Shown: piece after piece, positions 1 to 8,682 of the stretch
Layout of the letters: every line of letters begins with the position of its first letter
How positions within the stretch are numbered: position 1 is the stretch's first letter
NCBI GenBank assembly: GCA_000314955.1
Contig: BAEM01000043.1
Location: 62,001-126,000 of the forward strand
Direction of reading: 5' to 3'
DNA: 64,000 nt
Source of the DNA: Paraglaciecola chathamensis S18K6
Lineage (GTDB): Bacteria > Pseudomonadota > Gammaproteobacteria > Enterobacterales > Alteromonadaceae
Notes under the pieces: generated by a model
Seen by the model: the letters and a program-made list of their open reading frames with translations, nothing else
What the model was told of the DNA's origin: nothing
Database searches by the model: none
Position numbers and translations under genes: made by a program

Positions 1-1276
1 TATCACTCCAGTCAGAATACAATACACCTGAGTAAGATGTCAGCTCTGCACCACGTTCGTACAAGTGGCTAGATAATTCAAACTCATCAGAATCACCATC
101 AGATTCAGCAAAGTTGTTGCCATCATTCCAGTTATAAGTGAAAGATGCACGGTGTTGCTCGTTTATGTTCCAGTCCAATTTGACTAGTAGTTTTTCATCT
201 TCGTTAGCAAGGCTTGAAGGAACAGTGCCTGGGTCAAACTGATATAAATCATTAGAGATTCGAATAATGTCGTCTAATTGCGTTTGCGTAAGAGCAACTT
301 CGTTGATTGCACCAGAACCAGCAACACCACGGTCGAACAGGTTCGCACCTTCTAGTTTTTCGTATGCCGCAAAGATGAATAGTTTGTCTTTAATTAGCGG
401 AGCACCAACACTGAAACCATAACGTTTTTCAGTGTAGTCGCCAATATTAACATCATCACCTTCTAAAGAGTCACCACGTAGGTCATTGCTACCGTAATCA
501 TAGAAAGCAGTTCCGTGTACTTCGTTAGTACCCGTTTTACTTACTGCACTGATATTACAAGCTGAGAAACCACCATAGATAACGTCAAACGGAGCAATTT
601 CTACGGCAACACCTTCAATCGCATCGAAAGAAAATGGCATTCTTTCAGTTGGGTAACCATTTGAGTTAAGACCAAACAAGTCATTCATGCGCACGCCATC
701 AACAGTTAAGCTGTTGAAACGAGGGCTTTTACCTACACACTGAATGCCGCCGCTTCCGCCTTCATCAACGTAGATGCGTGGGTCGATTCTTACAATATCT
801 GTAAGGTCACGGTTAATAGCAGGAGCGTTTTGCAAAGTCTCTAAATCAAAGTTAGCGCCTGGGCCGATTTTACCAAAAGACAAACTGCTAACTTGAGAAG
901 CTGATACAGCGATACGCTCAATATTTTCTTCATTGGCTAACATACGATTAATCGGGGCTGTTTCACCTAGGCTTAGGTATACCTCTTCAATCGTCTGATC
1001 AGCGAACGTATTTGAATCAAGTTCAATCGTGTAAGGGCCACCAACACGCAAACCGTTAAGGTTGAAAGTACCTGCAGAGTTAACGGTCGCCGTCTTAACA
1101 GCGCCAGTAGGAACGTGAGTAACTTTAACAACCGTACCTTCTGCTGGATTTCCGTTTGGACCAACAATTTGCCCAGTCATACCAGAAGAGGTGGTTTGCG
1201 CAACAGCAACAGAAGACATGCCGAGTGACATGGCTACCGCTAGCGCGATGCTCGTGAGTTTAGTTTTTCTTAGCAT
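1..1276 (-). CDS. TonB-dependent receptor, Oar-like, N-terminal part (cut by window edge)
   Basis: This is an outer-membrane active transporter, and only its first 425 codons are inside the window. I translated it from the ATG at 1276, which is preceded by an AGGAAA ribosome site. Residues 1-26 form a signal peptide ending AVAQ. A carboxypeptidase-regulatory-like beta-sandwich (about 30-110) begins with GQIVGPNGNPAEGTVVKV. The plug domain follows (about 120-240), including APINRDLTDIVRIDPRIYVD and the stretch FNSLTVDGVRMNDLFGLNSN, then the first barrel strands. The regulatory domain plus plug is typical of Oar-type receptors common in Alteromonadaceae. The substrate cannot be read from this part. 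The gene is divergent from the binding-protein gene across a 400-bp spacer with repeated palindromic motifs. Confidence 0.93.
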   Translation of the reverse strand, partial: MLRKTKLTSIALAVAMSLGMSSVAVAQTTSSGMTGQIVGPNGNPAEGTVVKVTHVPTGAVKTATVNSAGTFNLNGLRVGGPYTIELDSNTFADQTIEEVYLSLGETAPINRMLANEENIERIAVSASQVSSLSFGKIGPGANFDLETLQNAPAINRDLTDIVRIDPRIYVDEGGSGGIQCVGKSPRFNSLTVDGVRMNDLFGLNSNGYPTERMPFSFDAIEGVAVEIAPFDVIYGGFSACNISAVSKTGTNEVHGTAFYDYGSNDLRGDSLEGDDVNIGDYTEKRYGFSVGAPLIKDKLFIFAAYEKLEGANLFDRGVAGSGAINEVALTQTQLDDIIRISNDLYQFDPGTVPSSLANEDEKLLVKLDWNINEQHRASFTYNWNDGNNFAESDGDSDEFELSSHLYERGAELTSYSGVLYSDWSD

Positions 1277-1365
1277 TGTGTGTTTCCTAAGGTTTGTGAG
1301 TAGTAAATCGTGTTAATTTTATGCCGCTATTATTTGATTTTTATATTGCATTTATATTACTGCAC

Positions 1366-1401
1366 TGACCAATAACCAAACAATCTGACTAATTGGTCAA
1401 A
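1366..1401. promoter_or_regulatory. Candidate operator: inverted repeat TGACCAAT / ATTGGTCA
   Basis: TGACCAAT at 1366-1373 is the exact reverse complement of ATTGGTCA at 1392-1399. The right arm lies inside GACTAATTGGTCAAA (1387-1401). It sits about 90-125 bp before the receptor start, a plausible place for a repressor or activator site. The same half site recurs at 1617 and 3631. The regulator is unknown. Confidence 0.45.
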
Positions 1402-1616
1402 AATTCCCTGCCCGCTTTCTAACGCTTATTGTTAACGGCCACTTTTATTTTTATACGTCATTAGGTGACACGATTTGTGACAAACTTTGACGTAGTCAGT
1501 GTGACTAATCTTTGCTAAGTAAAAACCCCTTAACAACATTCATAACTTCTTATTATTAACCCTTAAATATCAATACGTTAGATCTTTTAAATAAACTTAC
1601 CTATTGCTTTAAGTAA

Positions 1617-1637
1617 GACTAACTGGTCAAATCAGTT
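1617..1637. promoter_or_regulatory. Candidate operator: GACTAACTGGTCAAA within a 17-bp palindrome
   Basis: GACTAACTGGTCAAA differs from the 1387 copy at one base. It overlaps AACTGGTCAAATCAGTT (1621-1637), an inverted repeat with a single mismatch between its 7-bp arms. It lies 40-60 bp before the proposed start of the binding-protein gene. The arms loosely resemble GntR/FadR-class operators, but identifying the regulator would be a guess. Confidence 0.42.
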
Positions 1638-1677
1638 CAATAAGTAAAAACTCTTAACTTGAGTACAGATTAAAATT

Positions 1678-2562
1678 TTGTCTATCAGCGCATTCACATT
1701 ACCCATCCTATCCGGAATTTTTATGCTAGCCAGTTGGTATGCGGGTGTGTATTCAAGCGTAATAAAAAGCGAAAATTTATCTAATTTAATTTCACAATCG
1801 CTCACATGCCAAACAAAATCGGTAAAAAATAGTGACATGTTTGTTGCTTTTATAACCGACCAAGGAATGGCAAGCAAGTTACTTTCGTCATTATGCGGTA
1901 GTGAAACGATCAATCGGCAGTACGGTGAGGTAACCGTTCAGTGGAGCCATAATGAGCAAGAAATCATTCAATATGTTGGAAAAGGGATAGCTGACTTAGC
2001 CTTAGTCAAGGAAAACGTTATGTTAGCTTTTGCCGCAGAAACAACTTACCGCTACCAGACCGTTGCCCAATATAAAGATTACTCTACTTATTTAATCTCG
2101 CTAAAAGAAAAGCCTGAACTGACCAAGCAATATTTGTGGGGTAAACGACTCGGCTTGTTAGATTACCCGAGTAGCCGTTCGGGCCATATTGTGCCCAAAG
2201 GAATGTTGAATGATTTAGGCATTTCAGAGTCGAGTATGGAGATTATTTACGTCAATTCTCATGAAGCCCTGCGCGATCTTTTAGCCGCTGGAAAAGTGGA
2301 TATCATCTCTTCATTCTGGAAAGACAAAGACGAGCAACGCTTTTCAGCAAATTATAGAACACCGATCAAAACAAAAGTCAGTGGGAGTAAATGGTATTTA
2401 AAAATGGAAACCCACAATACCGATTTAATTTGTGAGATACAGACCATTCTACAAACGTTAGCGATGCAAACTCAGTCTGATTATTATAGCCAATTGCAGC
2501 TCAATGCGAACGATTGCAACCTTTCTAGCTTTAGCCATGACGCCCAGACCGATGAAAAATAA
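1678..2562 (+). CDS. PhnD-like periplasmic substrate-binding protein
   Basis: The protein has 294 residues and a hydrophobic N-terminus (about 3-25, ending near WYAGVYSS) that fits a signal peptide or membrane anchor. The rest reads like the PhnD/phosphonate-type binding-protein fold: FVAFITDQGMASKLLSSLCG, a lobe with YVGKGIADLALVKENVMLAF, KRLGLLDYPSSRSGHIVPKG, and a C-terminal lobe with AAGKVDIISSFWKD. The start is a TTG. An in-frame ATG at 1723 is the alternative, but it would shorten the hydrophobic segment. No ABC permease or ATPase gene is nearby, so a role in sensing rather than uptake is possible. It overlaps the next gene by 11 bp, implying coupled translation. Confidence 0.62.
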   Translation: MSISAFTLPILSGIFMLASWYAGVYSSVIKSENLSNLISQSLTCQTKSVKNSDMFVAFITDQGMASKLLSSLCGSETINRQYGEVTVQWSHNEQEIIQYVGKGIADLALVKENVMLAFAAETTYRYQTVAQYKDYSTYLISLKEKPELTKQYLWGKRLGLLDYPSSRSGHIVPKGMLNDLGISESSMEIIYVNSHEALRDLLAAGKVDIISSFWKDKDEQRFSANYRTPIKTKVSGSKWYLKMETHNTDLICEIQTILQTLAMQTQSDYYSQLQLNANDCNLSSFSHDAQTDEK

Positions 2563-3487
2563 ACTTATTTACGCCCTTGTCTTTGCTTCAATCTGGCTAT
2601 TGTTTCAATGCGCATATATTGTTGGTGTGACATATCAGGCATCAGCAAACAATCGTTTATTTTTGGCCAAAATAGAAAACCGGATTGCCATTGACTTACC
2701 TAAACTGCGCTTAGCCAATCCAAAGTTTAAAACCGTTGCTGATGCTCGCTCAGTGGTCAGCTATATAAATACCTTAAACTCAGCCTTAGAAAACAACAGT
2801 TCACCCGTTTCGGTTACCAGTATTCAAGGAATAAGCATACAACCAGTGCCAGAGTCAGAATCGAACTTGTTGACCTTTTTGCAAACTAGCGACCAAAAGA
2901 TTGCCATTGGTTATCAAATCAAGCCGCTTCAACTGTTGGATTTTATAAGCGCTATACCTGTGTTACTTGCACTTGTTATGAGCTTTTTGTGTATAAGAAA
3001 GCTTCTAGCAGCGAAAGAAAATGAAAAAGGGTTAATTGAGGAGGCTGAGCAGCCAGCAAGCCACCAGTTAACAATTGATTTAAAAAGTAAAAGCTTATGT
3101 TATAGCGATAGCCCAGAGTGCATCGCTCTATCCAACAAACCATTTTGCTTTTACGCAGCACTAATCGACTTTTGCATACAAGACAGTACCGCGAATCTAA
3201 GCAACAGTAGTGACGTACCAGAAGAGCTTATTCAATTAGCGAACAAATATTTCTATCGCTTAATCGAACTGGGCCACACTAAACGTAAACGTCCTGACTT
3301 TGGAGCCAATCTGGATAAAACACTGAGTGAGATACGCTCAGCGTTAGACGAAATATTCGCCGAGCATCAAGAAGAGAAAGAGCTATTTTATCCACCTAAA
3401 GCGCAAGGGGAAGGCTCGCGTTCTAAACTGCATAATTATGCCCTTGTGAGCATCGATCCAACTAAAATTGTTTTCATTGGCAAATAG
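2552..3487 (+). CDS. Two-TM membrane protein with periplasmic domain and cytoplasmic C-terminus, function unknown
   Basis: I do not recognise a named family. From the chosen ATG (MKNKLIYALVF) the protein has 311 residues: TM1 at about 5-27, a periplasmic segment of roughly 100 residues, TM2 around LLDFISAIPVLLALVMSFLC, and a cytoplasmic domain of about 150 residues. The cytoplasmic part starts LTIDLKSKSLCY and continues ALSNKPFCFYAALIDF, which resembles the strand-turn-helix opening of a winged helix. It later has KRKRPDFGANLDKTLSEIRS, which could be a recognition helix; this is only an impression. The topology is that of a transmembrane sensor. It overlaps the binding-protein gene by 11 bp, so the two likely act together. 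An in-frame ATG at 2537 is an alternative start. Confidence 0.7.
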   Translation: MKNKLIYALVFASIWLLFQCAYIVGVTYQASANNRLFLAKIENRIAIDLPKLRLANPKFKTVADARSVVSYINTLNSALENNSSPVSVTSIQGISIQPVPESESNLLTFLQTSDQKIAIGYQIKPLQLLDFISAIPVLLALVMSFLCIRKLLAAKENEKGLIEEAEQPASHQLTIDLKSKSLCYSDSPECIALSNKPFCFYAALIDFCIQDSTANLSNSSDVPEELIQLANKYFYRLIELGHTKRKRPDFGANLDKTLSEIRSALDEIFAEHQEEKELFYPPKAQGEGSRSKLHNYALVSIDPTKIVFIGK

Positions 3488-3808
3488 CAGACGAAAACGC
3501 AGTTCCCCTGAAAGCAATAATAACGACCTGAAACGAGCCCTAGAATAACAAGCGTTATCGTAACCAATGTGGCCCCACTAACGGTTAGACAGTCAAACAG
3601 TTAACCGAGTAACGCTTTACAATATAAAACTTGACCATATGGTCAACAAATCGTAATCTTGTTACGTTGATGTTAATCAGAGGGGCTAACATTGTAGTGG
3701 TTTACGAGTTGTCATAAAAATTGCTATATAAATGCGCTGTGAAAACTGACTTTTTCACCGTTCGCTGGTATCTTTCAGACAATCTCATATCTATCATTTC
3801 GGAGTAGT
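3488..3808. other. Intergenic region upstream of udk
   Basis: This 321-bp gap has no supported gene. Its main feature is the perfect 16-bp palindrome at 3631-3646. A weaker pair, CGGTTA and TAACCG, lies around 3578-3608. An AT-rich stretch before 3809 probably carries the udk promoter. Confidence 0.6.
3631..3646. promoter_or_regulatory. Perfect 16-bp palindrome TTGACCATATGGTCAA
   Basis: This sequence is self-complementary over 16 bases. It shares the TGGTCAA half site with the motifs at 1387 and 1617. It lies 36-44 codons past the membrane-protein stop and 163 bp before udk. It could be a third operator of the regulator acting on the receptor region, or a site for the nucleoside unit. Confidence 0.5.
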
Positions 3809-4432
3809 ATGTCTGCCCCTCTCGTTATCGCTATCTCCGGTGCTTCTGGCTCGGGTAAATCACTGTTTACTGAAAATTTACTAAAAGAGTTTTCTGAAGA
3901 CGGTAAACATGTACAAATACTTCGTGAAGATCACTATTATCGCGCTCAGGATCATCTACCAATGGAAGAGCGTGAAAAGAATAATTACGATCACCCTAAA
4001 GCATTTGAACATGAATTATTGGTTGAGCACTTGCACGCGCTTAAAAATTGGCAGTCAGTTGATTATCCTCACTACTGCTATAAAACGCACACTCGCTTAG
4101 CCCAAACCGAAAGGCTCATGTCAGCACCGGTTATCATTATCGAAGGCATTATGTTGTTGGCTAATCAAGAGTTACAGCCATTATTCGACATCAAGATTTT
4201 CGTTGATACTCCGTTGGATATTTGCTTGTTACGCCGTATGAAACGCGATATCGCGGAGCGTGGGCGCACAATTGAATCTGTTGCCAAACAATATGAAACC
4301 ACCGTTAAGCCGATGTATCACCAGTTCATTGCGCCGAGTCGTTTCACAGCAGATGTGATTGTCACCCAAGGTGGAAAAAACCGCATTGCATTGGATGTCA
4401 TTAAGTCTCATATCCAGCAAACATTGCTTTAA
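3809..4432 (+). CDS. udk: Uridine kinase
   Basis: This cytoplasmic enzyme of pyrimidine salvage phosphorylates uridine and cytidine to their 5'-monophosphates. The Walker A motif GASGSGKS is at residues 11-18. REDHYY, the DHPKAFEHELL segment and the LLRRMKRDIAERGR lid follow in the order expected for the family. At 207 residues it is close to the usual length of about 213. A GGAG ribosome site precedes the ATG. The nucleoside transporter follows 40 bp downstream in the same direction, so uptake and phosphorylation are probably co-expressed. Confidence 0.95.
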   Translation: MSAPLVIAISGASGSGKSLFTENLLKEFSEDGKHVQILREDHYYRAQDHLPMEEREKNNYDHPKAFEHELLVEHLHALKNWQSVDYPHYCYKTHTRLAQTERLMSAPVIIIEGIMLLANQELQPLFDIKIFVDTPLDICLLRRMKRDIAERGRTIESVAKQYETTVKPMYHQFIAPSRFTADVIVTQGGKNRIALDVIKSHIQQTLL

Positions 4433-4472
4433 TAATAATAACAACGACTTAAAAAATAATTGAGGAATTAGA

Positions 4473-5681
4473 ATGGTCAGCTTGATCGGCATTGCAGTTC
4501 TGTTCATTCTTGCGATACTGCTCTCTGCGCATCGCAAATCGATAAACTGGCGCACCGTGGGTGGTGCATTTGCCATTCAAGCGCTAATTGGCGCGCTCGT
4601 TCTTTATTTCCCGCCAGGGAAGGATTTTCTGTTAGGCCTCACCGTCTATGTGAAGAATATCATTGAATACAGCCAGCAAGGCATAGACTTCATATTCGGC
4701 CAATTGGGGAATAAGTCCCTCGGCTTTATCTTTGCGTTTAACGTACTGCCAGTCATTGTATTTTTCTCTTCATTAATCTCGGTGTTATATCACATCGGTA
4801 TCATGTCTTGGATTATTCGCTTAATTGGCGGCTTCTTACAGTTTGCGTTAAAAACAAGTCGCCCCGAGTCGATGTCGGCTGCTGCGAATATATTTGTGGG
4901 TCAAACCGAAGCACCTCTTGTCGTTAAACCTTTCATACCGCACATGACCCGTTCAGAACTATTCGCCATCATGGTAGGCGGCTTGGCTTCTATTGCTGGT
5001 TCAGTCATGGCGGGGTATGCAGGTATGGGCGTTGAAATTAAATATTTGTTAGCGGCCAGTTTTATGGCAGCGCCCGGTGGTTTGCTAATGGCTAAAATCA
5101 TCATGCCTGAGACCCAAGAAGTTAAAAACGAACTAACCGAGATCAATAACGAAGAAGATAAATACGCTAACATCTTTGACGCAGCGGCCAGTGGGGCCGC
5201 GTCAGGAATGCAGCTCGCATTAAATGTTGGTGCTATGTTACTCGCCTTTATTGCGCTTATTGCCTTGCTCAATGGCTTAATTGGGTGGGTTGGTGCGTTA
5301 GCTGGATTCGAGAACTTAAGCTTCGAAGTTATTCTAGGTTATGTATTTCAACCTCTTGCTTGGGCTTTAGGGGTGCCGTGGGACGAAGCTAATCTAGCCG
5401 GCAGTTTTATCGGACAAAAAATGGTAGTTAACGAGTTTGTTGCCTACGTAGATTTTTTAAAGTATCAAGCGGATTTATCTCCGGGAACCCAAGCGATTGT
5501 TATTTTCTCATTATGTGGCTTTGCTAATTTTTCATCCATCGCGATACTTATGGGTGGCATTGGTGCACTTGCTCCTGGCAGACGCAAAGAAATAGCACAA
5601 TTAGGGTTAAAAGCGGTTTTAGCGGCGACGTTAGCGAACCTAATGAGTGCCGCATTAGCAGGCTTATATTTAAGCTTGTAA
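4473..5681 (+). CDS. nupC: NupC-family concentrative nucleoside transporter
   Basis: This inner-membrane cation:nucleoside symporter of the CNT family has 402 residues. Three N-terminal helices are followed by the Nucleos_tra2 core. The family signature [13 protein letters not shown] is at about 147-159, with [14 protein letters not shown] near 317 and [20 protein letters not shown] near 350. The ATG follows a GAGG ribosome site. With udk before it and an oxygenase after it, it probably supplies nucleosides for salvage. Which of udk's substrates it carries, and the coupling ion, cannot be read from sequence alone. Confidence 0.94.
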   Translation: MVSLIGIAVLFILAILLSAHRKSINWRTVGGAFAIQALIGALVLYFPPGKDFLLGLTVYVKNIIEYSQQGIDFIFGQLGNKSLGFIFAFNVLPVIVFFSSLISVLYHIGIMSWIIRLIGGFLQFALKTSRPESMSAAANIFVGQTEAPLVVKPFIPHMTRSELFAIMVGGLASIAGSVMAGYAGMGVEIKYLLAASFMAAPGGLLMAKIIMPETQEVKNELTEINNEEDKYANIFDAAASGAASGMQLALNVGAMLLAFIALIALLNGLIGWVGALAGFENLSFEVILGYVFQPLAWALGVPWDEANLAGSFIGQKMVVNEFVAYVDFLKYQADLSPGTQAIVIFSLCGFANFSSIAILMGGIGALAPGRRKEIAQLGLKAVLAATLANLMSAALAGLYLSL

Positions 5682-5756
5682 ACCAACAAGAATAAAAGGA
5701 ATGAATGCCAAGGTGGGCAATCCATTCACACGACACGACTGACAGGAAAGAATATT

Positions 5757-6596
5757 ATGCAATTGCTCGCCGTCGACTATAAAGCGCCAGACGCGGACAA
5801 AAAGTTCGTTGAATCATTACGTCAAACTGGATTCGGTGTTCTTAAAAATCATCCGATTGAACAATCATCGGTGACCAGTATCTATGAGAACTGGCAGGCC
5901 TTTTTCAATACTGACGATAAACTTCACTACGCTTTTGATAACCAAAGCCATGACGGATTTTTTTCAACCAAAGTATCTGAAACGGCAAAGGGATTTAAAA
6001 AGAAAGATATTAAAGAATACTTTCATTACTATCCATGGGGAAAATGCCCTCCTGATTTAAAGCAAGAGCTACAGGATTATTACCAAGCAGCGAATGATTT
6101 AGCATCTGAACTACTCGGCTGGGTTGAAAAATATTCTCCTGCTGAGATAGCCGCAAATTACAGTGAACCACTTTCTGGCATGGCTGTAGATAGCGACCAA
6201 ACACTTTTGCGCGTTTTACACTACCCGCCTATTACTGGCAGCGAAGAGCCCGATGCCATCCGTGCGGCAGCCCATGAAGATATTAACCTACTCACGATTC
6301 TGCCCTCAGCAAACGAACCAGGCTTGCAAGTAAAAGGGACTGGGGATGAATGGATCGATGTCCCTTGTGACTTCGGCACTCTGATCGTGAATATCGGTGA
6401 TATGCTGCAAGAGGCGTCTGGTGGTTACTTCCCGTCGACCTCTCATCGCGTAATCAATCCTAAAGGCGCGGACCAAAGTAAGTCGCGTATCTCGTTGCCG
6501 TTGTTTTTACACCCTCGCCCTGAAGTTGTATTGTCAGAGCGCCATACGGCGAAAACATACCTAGCTGAACGCCTACGTGAACTAGGCGTAGCATAG
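5757..6596 (+). CDS. 2-oxoglutarate/Fe(II)-dependent oxygenase, isopenicillin N synthase family
   Basis: The N-terminal DIOX_N region (about 1-110, with GFGVLKNHPI) is followed by the 2OG-FeII_Oxy jelly roll. The iron ligands are visible as H173 and D175 (AHEDINLLT) and H230 (STSHRV). R244-x-S246 in SRISLPLF fits the co-substrate carboxylate site. Length is 279 residues. It follows nupC by 75 bp in the same direction and ends at a strong terminator, so it probably closes the nucleoside unit. The IPNS superfamily includes thymine 7-hydroxylase, so a nucleobase or nucleoside substrate is conceivable but unproven. Confidence 0.9.
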   Translation: MQLLAVDYKAPDADKKFVESLRQTGFGVLKNHPIEQSSVTSIYENWQAFFNTDDKLHYAFDNQSHDGFFSTKVSETAKGFKKKDIKEYFHYYPWGKCPPDLKQELQDYYQAANDLASELLGWVEKYSPAEIAANYSEPLSGMAVDSDQTLLRVLHYPPITGSEEPDAIRAAAHEDINLLTILPSANEPGLQVKGTGDEWIDVPCDFGTLIVNIGDMLQEASGGYFPSTSHRVINPKGADQSKSRISLPLFLHPRPEVVLSERHTAKTYLAERLRELGVA

Positions 6597-6620
6597 CCTT
6601 AATCGGCATATCGTCAATAA

Positions 6621-6646
6621 AAAACCCACCTGCCTAGGTGGGTTTT
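6621..6646. terminator. Bidirectional intrinsic terminator
   Basis: A perfect 11-bp stem, AAAACCCACCT and AGGTGGGTTTT, surrounds a 4-base loop. There are T-runs on both strands. It sits between the convergent oxygenase and TPR-lipoprotein genes and should stop both transcripts. Confidence 0.9.
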
Positions 6647-6674
6647 CCGTTTACTCGCCATGTGCAGCTTATAA

Positions 6675-7847
6675 TCAGATCCGCGACAACAAGTCCAACT
6701 TTCCTTGATACAACTCTTTTTCTTGCAGGTTCTTAGTCGTACGTTTTGCCTTTTTCAAGTAGCGCTCTGTTTGAGATACCTCTCCGAGGGCATGATAGGT
6801 TTTAGCCAATGCATAAAAGATTTCATGGCGGCCCTTGTCAATGGCCAGTGCACGGGTAAAGTGTGTCAACGCAGATTGAAGATCCCCTTGGTCAAATTCC
6901 CTTCTGCCTAAGTCTAAATGGTAAAAAGGGTTTCTTAAACGTTTGCTTTCTACCCGCGCGAGAATTTCATTCGCCTGATCAAGTCGATTTGAGTAGGTAT
7001 ATAGATACGCTAAATTCTCCCATGCGGTCAAGTTATCAGGAGAAGAGGCCAGCGCGCGTAAATACACCCGCTCTGACAAATCATATTGCTTTGATACCCG
7101 ATATAAAAATCCGAGGTTCACTAACGCCGAGTCAAAGTCAGGCTGAACTTGTAGCGCCGCCGAGAAATATGCATACGCCGTATCCCTATCATTATTTATC
7201 AAAGCATCAGCGCCTTTATTGTTATAAAACATCGCAATAACCTGTTGCTTCGATAAGGTCTTTTTAGGGAAGTGCTGCCTTAACGTTTGTGGATCAAAAT
7301 CTATTTGATAACCCCGTTTATAAAAATAAAATGAATTCGCACTACGCTGTTTTGGCACTATTTCTAAATTAATATGCCCATTTAGCAGACTCACTCCTTC
7401 ACGACGTGTCCAATATTCTGGAATCTGTATATCTTGAAACTTAACCCCTAAATCAGCTTCATTGGCTAAGGCGTAGGTCATAATTGATAGCGACAAACAA
7501 TTCGCTGCGCGATTGTGAAAGGTTTCATTGGCAGTTGTGTTTGCATCACCTCGATAAAGTAAATCGAAGTTTAGGCGTTTAAAAATACTGCGCGCTAGGG
7601 TCTCCGTTCGCTCGATAGGATCTTTTATGTGTCCCACAGTTTGCTGAACGTATCTGCGAGCGTTTTTATCTAAACGGAAAATCTCTTTTTCCGATTCGAC
7701 CGCGATGCCTTTAGCGCCTGGAAATAAATTGTCTTGTAAAATAGGGCCAGAAACATGTTTAACGGTCGGGGCTGATTGACAAGCTGTTAAGCTAAATAAA
7801 AACAGTAGAGTTAACCAGAATGTATGCTGCTTTGTCATATTATTCAC
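6675..7847 (-). CDS. TPR lipoprotein with transglutaminase-like N-terminal domain
   Basis: The leader ends in LTAC with a cysteine at about 23, so this is probably a lipoprotein. Residues about 55-150 resemble a transglutaminase-like fold, with the candidate nucleophile in ANCLSLSIMTYAL. Residues about 210-385 contain repeated TPR helices such as ALVNLGFLYRVSKQYDLSER and AWENLAYLYTYSNRLDQA. The protein has 390 residues. The GTG at 7847 has a GAGGAG site 7 bases upstream; an ATG four codons inside would be too far from it. It stands alone, with a terminator on its downstream side. The combination suggests an envelope assembly or scaffold role, but no substrate is evident. Confidence 0.82.
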   Translation of the reverse strand: MNNMTKQHTFWLTLLFLFSLTACQSAPTVKHVSGPILQDNLFPGAKGIAVESEKEIFRLDKNARRYVQQTVGHIKDPIERTETLARSIFKRLNFDLLYRGDANTTANETFHNRAANCLSLSIMTYALANEADLGVKFQDIQIPEYWTRREGVSLLNGHINLEIVPKQRSANSFYFYKRGYQIDFDPQTLRQHFPKKTLSKQQVIAMFYNNKGADALINNDRDTAYAYFSAALQVQPDFDSALVNLGFLYRVSKQYDLSERVYLRALASSPDNLTAWENLAYLYTYSNRLDQANEILARVESKRLRNPFYHLDLGRREFDQGDLQSALTHFTRALAIDKGRHEIFYALAKTYHALGEVSQTERYLKKAKRTTKNLQEKELYQGKLDLLSRI

Positions 7848-7978
7848 GATACTTCTCCTCTTTGCTTCACCTACAAATTTAGTTAAAAAGTAGGTTTTTC
7901 GCTATAACAAAGTGAGAAATAAAGTAACAAATAATTAACAACAAGATAACAAACTGCTTTTCCCTTGGTGGCAGCCCG

Positions 7979-8653
7979 TTATTCTGTATTTGCTGCAAAG
8001 ACTTCGATGGCATCTGTAACCACCAGACTTTTCAATGTGTCGCTATTTTTAGGGGCAAACTTTTGAATTTGCGCAAACAACAATTCCAATGTCGCCATCG
8101 CATCATCCAACGCGTTGTGGGCAGGCACTGCTGGCAAGTTATAACGCGCCCTACAGACGGGTAAAACGACGGCGTTTGGCGGAGGCGGACGTAGATTTTT
8201 GGTCAGTTGATACAAGCCAAAGCGCAATGTATCTAAGGTCACCACTGTGGGTAGGGGAATGTTTAACTTCTTGAATACGCCATTCAAAACAGTCATGTCT
8301 AAACCGGTACAATGAAATACCCATACGTGGCTACTGGCATACTTTACTAACGCTTCGAGCGCAACGCGCACCGGTTGGCCTTGAGCAATATCTTCAGCCG
8401 TTAAGCCATGAATTACCGGGCTTTGATTTAAAGAAGCGGTAGTCGATACCACTTGATAGAAGCAGCTTTGCAGTTCGATTTGTTTTCCCTTTCCTTCCAC
8501 CCAGCCAATCGACAATATTCTGGTCGCGCTCAAATCTAAAGAAGTAAGCTCTAAATCGATACACAGAAAAGGGATCTCTGCTAAGGGCATGTTGAGCCAT
8601 TTTTCGGGTATATTGGCCTTGGGCGCCCACCACTTTTTAAGTTTTTCCAGCAT
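7979..8653 (-). CDS. DnaQ-like 3'-5' exonuclease (DEDDh)
   Basis: The protein has 224 residues and an RNase T/DnaQ fold. Exo I is FLCIDLELTSLD with the paired acidic residues, Exo II lies around VFHCTGLDMTVLNG, and Exo III is HNALDDAMAT, whose H and D define the DEDDh class. It is not the replicative epsilon subunit by context. It starts 29 bp after the stop of the DUF294/CBS gene, so the two form an operon. In several gammaproteobacteria these two genes travel with the symporter and CrbSR genes found here. Its role in that set is unknown. Confidence 0.9.
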   Translation of the reverse strand: MLEKLKKWWAPKANIPEKWLNMPLAEIPFLCIDLELTSLDLSATRILSIGWVEGKGKQIELQSCFYQVVSTTASLNQSPVIHGLTAEDIAQGQPVRVALEALVKYASSHVWVFHCTGLDMTVLNGVFKKLNIPLPTVVTLDTLRFGLYQLTKNLRPPPPNAVVLPVCRARYNLPAVPAHNALDDAMATLELLFAQIQKFAPKNSDTLKSLVVTDAIEVFAANTE

Positions 8654-8682
8654 GGCTATTCTTTATCTCGAAACACGTGCAT

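Larger units (their letters stand above)
1277..1677. other. Divergent intergenic promoter region of the receptor
   Basis: This 401-bp AT-rich gap holds no convincing gene. It contains two nearly identical 15-mers, GACTAATTGGTCAAA and GACTAACTGGTCAAA, 230 bp apart. An inverted pair, TGACCAAT and ATTGGTCA, overlaps the first. Its size suits separate promoters for the receptor (leftward) and the binding-protein gene (rightward). An open frame on the minus strand near 1632-1913 is antisense to the binding protein and is not credited. Confidence 0.6.

Noticed and set aside
1632-1913. A 93-codon frame on the minus strand before the binding protein
   Set aside because: It overlaps the coding start of a convincing binding protein and has no homology-like features.
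6863-7240. A 125-codon frame antisense to the TPR lipoprotein
   Set aside because: The TPR frame has domain motifs, signal peptide and ribosome site; this one has none.
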